Positions 9,612 through 19,100 of a DNA stretch of 64,000 bases are shown here, piece after piece. The DNA is taken from contig JADJLQ010000002.1 of the NCBI GenBank assembly GCA_016709995.1, positions 620,001-684,000 on the forward strand, written 5' to 3'. The stretch's first letter is position 1. Every line of letters begins with the position of its first letter. The position numbers and the translations under genes are program-made. Source of the stretch: Saprospiraceae bacterium (GTDB lineage Bacteria > Bacteroidota > Bacteroidia > Chitinophagales > Saprospiraceae). Under the pieces are notes generated by a model, which was not told where the DNA came from, did no database searches, and was given only the letters and a program-made list of their open reading frames with translations.

Positions 9612-10745
9612 TTAGCGGTCTACAACTTTTTCAATTTCGTAAATTGAATTTATTTTTCCGGAAAATAAATAAAAAAAATCGGGACTGGTATGGAGTTTTA
9701 TGATTTCCGTTGGACGGCTGGCATCCGGGACACTTGATTTTAAATTGGTCTTTATCGCGAACGAAGAATGAAGATAATCTAAGGAGATATCCTGCCGCAG
9801 ATACTTTTTTACTTGTTCAATCATCTTGATATAGTCGGACGCAGGCCTCGCAGTACATATATTGCAATTCGATATAAAATCCGGCTTACAACTGGGGTTC
9901 ACCTCCTGGCAATCAAAAGTGGGCAAACTGCTATAAGATGTTTGATGATGCGTATACCTTACCGAGGACAAAGAGTGTGTGCCGGAATGTCCGAATGGCA
10001 AATAAGAAGCAAAGGGACCATCAATGATCGTCAGCCCGGTATTCGCGAGGGCCGATGAATGCACAAAAGCTATCTCTGAAATGACATAGAGCAGATCCAG
10101 CTCCTGCATCCCAAACAGCCGATTGATGCTATTGATTCCAGAGTATGTGGCATTAATGACGGTGGGTGCTTTTAATTTTATTTTATCTGTGCTCCCCCCG
10201 ATGATAGCATCCAGGAGCCAGTTTTCCTGGTTTTTTTCGGCATGCATCACCTGGGTACCCACCTGGAGTGAGATATGCTTATTGGCTTTTAATTTTTCAA
10301 TGTAAAATGCTGCCATCTGCTGCGTATCAAAGCTGTATTCTTCTGTGAGGTATAGGGCTTCCAGTTGAGTCATATTGAAAAGACTGTGATTTGTGACTTT
10401 CCGGAACGGAAGAGGAATGAATTCGCAAAACTGCTCAAATTGACTGCTACTGGTTAGTGAGGCTGACCGATCTATCCCATAATAACTTTCGTATTGATTA
10501 TTGATGAAGGGTTTATGGTCGGTCATAAAACGAGCCTGGTATTCATGAGCCATCTGGGCAGTAGCCATACTTCTTGGATAATGATAACCGCCATGCAGCC
10601 TGGCTTGATTGACCACCGAAGCTTTTGAAAACAGGGATGGCTCCTTTTCAATCAAACACACCGACTGGTTTCTCCCGGCCAAATACAAGGCTGCATACAC
10701 TCCAAATATTCCGCCACCCAGCACGATAACATCAAATTCTTGCAT
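9612..10745 (-). CDS. FAD-dependent oxidoreductase (DAO family)
   Basis: Protein of 377 residues starting with the dinucleotide-binding fold DVIVLGGGIFGVYAALYLAG and the ribose-binding Glu in CLIEKEP, so FAD is bound at the N-terminus as in D-amino-acid-oxidase-family enzymes. HGGYHYPRS (~51-59) resembles the substrate-side loop of this family. The substrate cannot be read from the sequence. It lies between a polyprenyl-phosphate GT2 remnant and a GT-C gene, which suggests a role in making or changing a surface sugar (inference). A decayed copy of the same gene type is at ~23.4-23.7 kb. It runs convergent with the methyltransferase, with 63 bases between them. Confidence 0.75.
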   Translation of the reverse strand: MQEFDVIVLGGGIFGVYAALYLAGRNQSVCLIEKEPSLFSKASVVNQARLHGGYHYPRSMATAQMAHEYQARFMTDHKPFINNQYESYYGIDRSASLTSSSQFEQFCEFIPLPFRKVTNHSLFNMTQLEALYLTEEYSFDTQQMAAFYIEKLKANKHISLQVGTQVMHAEKNQENWLLDAIIGGSTDKIKLKAPTVINATYSGINSINRLFGMQELDLLYVISEIAFVHSSALANTGLTIIDGPFASYLPFGHSGTHSLSSVRYTHHQTSYSSLPTFDCQEVNPSCKPDFISNCNICTARPASDYIKMIEQVKKYLRQDISLDYLHSSFAIKTNLKSSVPDASRPTEIIKLHTSPDFFYLFSGKINSIYEIEKVVDR

Positions 10746-10811
10746 TCAATTCAGGATTGATCGTCGTGTAATTTTCATGAACCGGATTTCTTAAACAGGG
10801 GGTGAAGGTAT

Positions 10812-11518
10812 TTAAGGTTTGGCAACTAACAGTTTATTTTGTTTTAATCTTCTCATTGCCTTGAGATATTGCCAGGCCAGTGGTATGATTCTTACATGGC
10901 TTTCTGCCGAATCTGTCCAGGTGACCGGTAGCTCATAGATTTTCATCTTCAACCACGCTGCGATCACTAATAACTCTGTACTAAAAAACCAACCTTTACT
11001 CCGAGCGCCGTTTTCACATAGCCTTTCATACACTTCTTTTTTTAAAAATTTAAATCCACACATACCATCCGAAATTGGTACACCAAGGTATTTTCTAAGT
11101 ATAAAATTGAAAACTCTGGAGGTCATGGTTCTTTTCAAGCTCCTATTTTTGACTATGGATTTTTTATGTAAGCGGGTAGCATAGACGATATCCTGCCCGG
11201 AAGATAAGGCGACAAGTGCTTCCTTCAGATGAGACAGATCTGTGGCCAGGTCGAGATCCTGTATCCTCCGATCGCAGCATTTGACTGGGCCTAGGGGTTT
11301 GCAAGGCCAGCCCCCCTTTTCTTCAAGTCGGATAACGGGGGGGTTGGGGGATTAAAATTAGATTTTCTCCGGTCGGGTGTGGGCAGACCGGGAAGTCCGC
11401 GAGCACGACGCTCCAGGAGTCCGGTGGGTGAAAATTTTTTAGCAAGTAATTGAAGCACGACCACATTTTTTTTTAGTAGGTTTTGTTTTTTCAATACTGG
11501 GATTGTAATTTCAATCAT
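10812..11518 (-). pseudogene. polyprenyl-phosphate glycosyltransferase GT2 (ALG5/DPM1-like), interrupted
   Basis: Two pieces of one GT2 gene can be read. The 5' piece (11518 downward) gives MIEITIPVL and a short helix, the start of a GT-A fold. The 3' piece reads GGYMDLDLATDLSHL if one base is restored near 11259, then continues in frame through SDGMCGFKFLKKEVYERL to 10812. These are marks of dolichyl/polyprenyl-phosphate glucosyl- or mannosyltransferases. Between the pieces, about 50 expected residues are replaced by ~135 bases of C-run/G-run sequence with stops. The largest intact frame (10812-11138) is only the C-terminal third. In an intact form it would make the lipid-linked donor sugar for GT-C enzymes. 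It is probably inactive unless the assembly is wrong. Confidence 0.72.
11291..11425. repeat. C-run/G-run insert inside the GT2 gene
   Basis: About 135 bases that do not fit the GT2 family in any frame. Base composition differs sharply from the neighbours: runs of G6-G7 and C6, and a GC-rich left half. The minus strand codes a Pro-rich, family-free stretch (NPPTPPLSDLKKRG). It resembles the short C-run/G-run repeats scattered in Bacteroidota genomes (inference; no second copy in this window). Edges are approximate. Confidence 0.5.
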
Positions 11519-11551
11519 AGGTAGATAAAGGGGCTCTTAAATCTGACAAAT

Positions 11552-11559
11552 CAAAGGTA
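11552..11559 (-). promoter_or_regulatory. -7 box for the interrupted GT2 / FAD gene unit
   Basis: The minus strand reads TACCTTTG, an exact TAnnTTTG match, 34 bases before the GT2 ATG at 11518. Confidence 0.4.
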
Positions 11560-11848
11560 GGATTAATTCTTTCTTTGTTCTTTGTGGTGTTCACACAATA
11601 GGCATTCCACATGATCAATCAAGGATTCAGGTAAATTTATTGGATTAGCAGATGGAAATGGAGTCTCACTTTATTTAAAACTAATTTAGTTTATATATAT
11701 AAAATATTGACAATCATATATTTAAATAATTAAAACTAATTTATTTATTAATTTGTGATATAACTCTTAAATCCCTTATTTAATTCTTATTTTTAGGCTC
11801 AATTTCAGTCCTGACCATTCACTTGATTTTGGATTGGTCTGTTTATAA
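11560..11848. other. AT-rich divergent intergenic region
   Basis: No gene seen. It contains a small palindrome AAACTA-ATT-TAGTTT (11678-11692), and the string AAAACTAATTTA occurs twice (from 11677 and ~11731). It probably holds the promoter of giant protein A, but no convincing plus-strand TAnnTTTG box was found. Confidence 0.4.
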
Positions 11849-13145
11849 CAAAGTCTACTGGCCAATTCTGCTTCATACCATTCATTCAAAAAATTATACA
11901 AGTCTGCTGCCACATTAAGTTGGAGTAGTGGTTTGATTTCCTTACTGTTGCTCGGAGCAATATTGTATGGGCTACGAATGCAATTAAAACTGGCCTCAGC
12001 CGATCTCAGCTTAAGCAAATCTGTAAATAAGCTGACTCCTGATTCAGGATCCATGATTACCTATACAATAGTTGTTCGCAATGCCGGCCCTGATCCTGCT
12101 ACGGGAGTGGAGGTGACAGATATGCTGCCTGTTGGGCTTGGTTTTTCCGGTTCGATTTCTGGGCCTAGGACAATTACAAGTACTTTTTCAAATATTAAAT
12201 GGAGCAACCTCATGATTCCCCTAATGACAGTGTTACATTGAGTTTCAATATTAGTATTACAGGACGCGGGGGATATACTTGTTATGTGAATTTTGCAGAA
12301 GTCACTGCCACTGGAGTGCCGGATCCTGACTCCAGTCCCGGCAATGGCAATATTGGGGAGGATGATGGATCGGCGGTGATCATAACTGTTAACTCGCCTT
12401 CAGGAGGAAATTGTGCGACTTGCTCCCCAGCTCCCTAATGTCACCATCATCAATAGCACCTGTATGGGGTCTTGTATGCCAGTGGTGGCAGTATAACAGC
12501 TCCACCCGGGACCCCATGTCCGCCAGGAAATACTATTCAATATCAGGTAAACGGAGGTATGTGGAGTAGTACGCTTCCAGTCTATGATCAGGATGGGCCT
12601 GCACAGACGATAAAGACGCGGTGCAATTGCAATTTCGACCCCACACAAAGTACGGCAGAGTCAGATGGATTATTTACAGATCCCGCACCAGCGCCCACCC
12701 TGGATATAGTATGCCCTCATGATACTACGGTCACTTGTGCACTGCTGGTACCTGCTCCGGATATCACTTCTGTATCTGCATCTAACAGCTGCGGTGGAGA
12801 GGTCACCATTACTTTCCTCAAAGACAGTGTATCCATATCCGACTCGACTTGTATCAATCAAAAAGTGATTTATCGCAAATACCTCGGTATGGATCAATGT
12901 AATAATGACACGGTCTGTATTCAAAAATTACTGTAAGAGATACGATTGCTCCCATGATCATTTGTCCTAATGATACGATGGTAGCCTGTAGAAGCGAAGT
13001 ACCGGTAGTTGATGCATCCCAGGTGATGGCTACAGATAATTGTGAGGAGCAGATGACTTCTTCGATCTGCAGGCCAGTCTATCCGGTCCAAATGAAAGCC
13101 CGGCAAATGCATCTCCGGGCTTTGGCAAGGCTATTGTCACAGTGA
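11849..13145 (+). pseudogene. broken 5' part of giant surface protein A (signal, DUF11, HYR-like repeat, CHRD start)
   Basis: This stretch joins to the 13142-20398 frame as one gene if five single-base indels are repaired: a missing C in 12218-12221, an extra C in 12433-12435, a missing T at 12472-12473, a missing A in 12923-12927 and a missing T near 13058-13062. The repaired protein runs without stops: a hydrophobic leader (LISLLLLGAILYG), a DUF11 domain (ADLSLSKSV...VVRNAGPDPATGVEVTDMLP), HYR-like segments with paired Cys (TIAPMIICPNDTMVAC), and the start of a CHRD domain (FDLQASLSGPNESPANASPG). No ATG is present at the expected start; a TTG at 11933 or a start farther upstream is possible. 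Either the gene is disabled or these are assembly errors. Confidence 0.7.
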
Positions 13146-16100
13146 ATACCATAGCCAATACCATGCGGGTACAAATATCTTTTAGTGATCTTACAGGTAC
13201 GACTACTGCAGCGCATATTCATGCAGCGACAGCTATAGCATTTTCAGGCAATGCCGGGGTAGCTACAACCCTGCCATCTTTTACTGGTTTTCCATCTGGA
13301 GTCACTAGCGGAACATATGATATCACATTTGATATGACTTTGGCCAGCAGTTACAGTGCATCTTTTGTCACCGCTAATGGGGTACCAGCAACGGCGTTTG
13401 TCGCTTTAGTAGCTGCTTTGCAGACTGGGAAATCCTATCTAAATATTCACTCATCTACGTTCCCAGGGGGAGAAATAAGAGGATTTATGATGGTTGGTCC
13501 AGTTGTAGCCTGGGTCAAAGATAGTATACCTGCTGCAGATTCAGTCTGTACCAACCAGTTGACAGTATATAGAGTATTTAGTGCTACCGACGCTTGTCTC
13601 AATGTCAGCTATTGTACTCAAAAGATCGTAGTCAAAGACACGATCGGGCCGGTATTTACAGTTTTTCCGACCGATACTACGGTGGTATGTGTAGATGAGG
13701 TGCCACCGGTTGCTGGTTCTTTGGGATGTTTGCATTGTCCTTTTCAAGATGTTGCGCCCTTCGCCACTGACAACTGTGGTAGTGCCTTGGTAAGTTTTAC
13801 GGAGGAAGTTTCTATTGATTCAACTTGTCAGAATAAAAAAACCATCCTGAGAATATGGACAGCTACTGATGCTTGCAATAATATGACCAGGGATACCCAA
13901 ATGATCAGAGTCAATGACACGGTCCCTCCTATCCTGACCTGCCGGGATACATTACGATTTGAATGTTTGATCGATTTCCCGGTAGCATATGCAAATGTCG
14001 ATTCTTTGTTGGCCGATCAGGGCACTGTTTTGGATAATTGTTGTCTTGACAGCTCTTCGTTCAGACTGATTTCAGAAACGATGACAGCTCCTGATGGCAT
14101 GACTACGCTTACCCGGATGTATTCCATTGATGACTGTTGCGGCAACAGCGATACCTGTGTACAAGTTCTGCAAATGCCGATTTGTTTCCTTGACCTGGCC
14201 TTGAAAAAGGAGATTGATGCTCCGACACCTTATTTTGCCAGCCCCGGAGGAACCGTTCCATTTAAAATCACAATATATAATCAGTTTGCTATAGCCTCTG
14301 ATAGTATTAAGATTATTGATTATTTGCCCAGCCCGGCATCTACTGTGATTTCGCCCAATTGGGTGAATAATAATGATGGAACTGCTTGCCTTACTTTGTC
14401 ACGAGCCAATGGATTGCTTCCTGGATCCGGTCTGGTGTTCGGAGACTCTGTTGTGGTATCTTTCACCATACAGTTGGGAATGGATATTGCTATAGCGTCA
14501 ACACAAAATATTGCCGAGATATATTCCGCTCAGGATACTTTCCACAATACGCTTCCTGATCTTGACAGCAGTCCCAATGGCATTCCCGATGATGAGACCG
14601 GGACAGTCGATAATGAAATAAATAATGATGGAACCCTGGATGAAGATGATCAGGACCCTGCACCATTTTTTATCTTAAGAGATCCGGTCTGCCAGGACCA
14701 ATTGAATGTAAGCCTGGATGGCAATTGTCAAAAATGTATTACCGCAGCTGACCTGCTTCTTGGACCTACATTGCCTGAAGAAAATTATGAAATTCAGGTC
14801 TTTGATGCATCCGGAAGAAAATTACAGGGTAATTGTATTGATATCTCCTACCTGGGCTATTCCCTGACTTATAAAGTGATATTAAATGTACCGGGTCATT
14901 TGAATGCTTGTTGGGGTAATTTAAAGGTTGAAGACAAAGCACCACCAGCGCTCCGATGTGCCAATGATACTGTCAGCTGTTTTGAATTTGCCAATCTACC
15001 ACTGGTAGCTACTAATATAGATAATTGCAGTGGAGATACAGTACGCATTTTGAGTGAAAAATGGGTAGACTATGGATGCGACTCAGCTTACCTGGGTTAT
15101 GTAGATCGAACGATCTGGGGTTCAGATCGCTGGCAAAACAGCTTGACTTGTACTAGCAGGATATATATTAAAAAGACTAGCCTGGAGCAGGTGCAATGTC
15201 CGGACGCTCTTGAGTTCCCCTGTACTATTCTCCATCAAATAGGTGGTGTCAAAGAATTGAAAATACCTATTTCAATCGATAAGAATAAGCTCACTCCGGA
15301 ATTTTTATTGAGTTTGCAGCAGGCTACCTGGGAGTTTAAGGACGGCAGCAAAGACCGGGTATTTTTAACATCTATTCCTGTGGTACCTCATGTAAAGGGT
15401 CAAAGTGTCTATCTGGCTGCATCCGGTGTATGTAAGATCAATGCAAGCTATACCGACAAACCGCTTCCGATCTGTGGTACTGGTGTCAAGATTAGAAGAG
15501 AATGGCTCATATTTGATTGGTGTACCCAGGCCGAGAAGACTTGTGTGCAGTACATATCGATTGAAGATAAAATAGCACCGATACCGACCAATCAAAATTT
15601 GGGCATGGTAGCATCCGGCCCGCATGACTGTGGCCAATATATTAATCTGCCCAAACTTGATTATAAAGATTGTAATGATGTGGTTCAAACATATTCATTG
15701 TCGATCAATGAAGAAGGTATTCCAAGGATTTTGCAAGGAGATTTGCCAGCCAGTCATATTTGGCTACCCGTTGGCTCTTTTAATATAATAGTACGGCTCG
15801 TCGATGCTTGTTACAATGAGAGTTTTGGCGCAATAGCTGTAAAGGTCGAAGATGTTACACCACCTACACCAGTTTGCATAGAGTATACCCAGGTGACGGT
15901 GGATCCGGCAGGATGCTGGGCTTCAGTGGCGGCCAAAGATCTTGACAAGGGAAGCCGTGATAACTGTTCAAGTAAATTACATTTCGCTGCAGCCCAAATG
16001 GACAGCATTGATTATTGGACAAAATATTGGACATCAAAATTAGAAGAGAAATGCGGTAAAGAAGAATACTGGAGAAATAACGAATTGTATCAAACCTGGA

Positions 16101-19100
16101 TTGATGACTGGATAGATTGTTACATTTTTAGAGATACAGTTTATTTTGATGAATGCGGTAGTAACCAGGTAGTGCTCCGAGTATATGAAGCCGATCGTAT
16201 TCCGCTCCGCGATCCACATATTTTCCCCTGGTCAGAACATGCCTGGTATTGTTATAACAGTAATATATTCTATAGGATCGCACACAATTATAATTTCTTT
16301 GATTCAAAAGGAAGCAAATTGGCATCCTGGAGATTGCCGTTAGATTGTAAATCGATAGTAGAGGATTGGATCAACACTCAAAAAACTAAATACATAAGTA
16401 GTCGGTATGGACATAACATTGATGTCAGCGCGGTCACCATCAATCAAACAATGGATTCTATACAATCTCAAGGTACATATTGCCCGGGCGATACCAGTAT
16501 TAATTTAAATCCCGGTGAGTGTAACCGTATTGTAAAATATTCAATAGCACTTCCTCTGGGATATACGGCTGTCCAGACCTCCGGATTGCCCTCCGGATCG
16601 CAATTCCCAATCGGCACCACAACCAATGGGTTTAATATATATGATGGCAATACACTGGTTACAAATTGTACCTTTTCAGTGACCATCAAGGAATTTGATT
16701 TATCTCCTGCTGTAAGTAAGCAAATGGATTCAATATATACTCATGGTACGTATTGTCCGGGTGATACCACCATTAATTTAAATCCGGGAGAATGTGGTCG
16801 TATCGTAAAATATTCAATTATACTTCCACCAGGATATAGTGCTGTTCAGACTTCGGGATTGGCCTCCGGATATGAATTTCCAATAGGCACTACGACCAAT
16901 AGATTTAATATTAATGATGGCAATACTTTGGTTACGAATTGTGAATTTTCCGTGACCATTAAGGAATTTGATATGCCTAGCAACTATATCTATTGTAAAG
17001 AAAATACCACCATCATTTTAAATAATGGCTCTGCAATTTTAGGGGCAGGTCAGGTTTTGGTGAATGCTAATTATGGTTGTTTTGATAATTATATTGTTGA
17101 ATTATTTAAATCAGGCTACGTACCGGCTGTATTAAGTACCCAGGATATTGGGCAAATGTATGTCTATAGGGTAATAGACCCCAGGACATCGCAAAAATGC
17201 GAGGGAAAAGTGCTCGTTGGTACACCTCCATTAAATTGCAAAGCAATATCCACGGTTTTATTGAACAATGATGGCTTTGCATTTTTAGGGGCAGGTCAGG
17301 TCTTGATTGAAGAGCAGTATCGTTGTTTTGATAATTATATTGTCGAATTTTTAAAAGGCAGTTACGTTCCCGGCATAGCAACTACTCAAGATGTGGGAAT
17401 GACACTTACTTATAGAGTGATTGACCCCACATCATCAGCTAAGTGTGAAGGCAAAGTATTTATAGATGATATTAACAATTCTATTGAGCAATTAAATTTA
17501 TTGAATAACCGTAGACATTCTAAAATATTATACAATGATTGTATGGTGACCGTATTAGTTGATGACAAACAAGCACCTGTAGTCAATCATTTACAAGACA
17601 TCACGATCTATTGTGACGGTGCACCGGAATATGCCGGACATCCCGCTTGTGAACACAGCGAACGTTTTTCCAAATGGCCGCTGGATTTAAAAGATTCTAA
17701 AGGAGTATGGCATGGCTATTACGGAGGATCGGACTTCTTAGGTGTACATATTGATGCCGATGCACATGATGATCCGGATGCCTGTGAATTTAACAAAGGC
17801 TGGGCTCCGATTTATTGCAGGTCATGGCTGTACCTGGATTCGTTTGACCATGCAGGACATGTGAATCCTAAAGATTATTTCTCCACCCTGGTTAAAGTAG
17901 ATAAAAAACGACCACTCGATCATGTATTAAAATCCAACGAGTTTACTATTACAGACAACTGTCGGTTGGAAGATACCACCCTCAGGATCGTAGACAATGG
18001 CACGCTCAACGGCTGCAGCGAAGGTTGGATCCAACGCACCTGGACGATCAAGGACAAGTGCGGTAATTCGGTGACAGCAATTCAGAAAATCATCGTCAAG
18101 CATCGCCGTGATTTTGAAGTGATCTTCCCGGAAGATAAAGTCGTGACCTGCGATTTCCTCAATAAGACGGATACCAGCACTGCCGGAGCCGGAGCACCGA
18201 TCATCTCAGACGACGAGTGTGAGCAAGTAGGTGTCCGTTACGCAGATGAAATATTTACAGTGGAGGACGGTGCATGTTATAAAATAGTACGTACCTGGAC
18301 CTTGGTTGATTGGTGCATTTATGACCCCAATCAACATAACCACTATCCCGATGTGATTGTAGATGACAGACTTCGAGCAAATACAAGTAATCGGTCTTGT
18401 GTGTACCGCAATATCAAAGACAATAATGACGGATATATGACCTATGTGCAGATCATCAAAGTCATCGATGAGACTCCGCCGGTAGTGACTACCAGGGATA
18501 CCACGGTATGTGTATTGAGTGATGATTGTTTGGTGAGTGTAGTCATACCATTGAGCGCATCAGACAATTGTGCTGCCGCATCGGATATCAGATTCCGTTA
18601 CTTCATCGACTTGAACGCAACTGATGCGGTGTACAATGGAAAACTGTTTGACCCAACCAGCATAGATCAGGGTGGTACACAGTATGTCAAAGACTTCGTC
18701 TTTTTATTAGGCGCTCCTGGCAGACATGTGGTGCATGTAGTGGGTATAGACAATTGTGGCAACGCAGATACTTCCAGCTTCAGATTTGAAATCAAAGATT
18801 GCAAAAAACCAACTCCCTATTGCTACAATGGCATCGCCACGGTCATCATGCCGGGCAATGGCCAGGTCACCGTCTGGGCCAAGGACCTTAATCTCAACAG
18901 CAGTGACAATTGTACACCGGCTGCGGATTTGAAATACAGTTTCTCTGCGGATGTCGCTACAGCAAGTCGGCAGTTTACTTGTGCAGATATGACCAGTGAC
19001 GGTCAAAACCAAATCTTTGAAGTAGAGATCTGGGTGACCGATAAAGCCGGCAACCAGGATCTGTGCAGGACCTATATCAAACTTCAGGACAATGCCGATG

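Noticed and set aside
12954..13145. Separate small gene between the giant A pieces
   Set aside because: Its frame codes HYR-like sequence that joins the neighbouring frames when two missing bases are restored.
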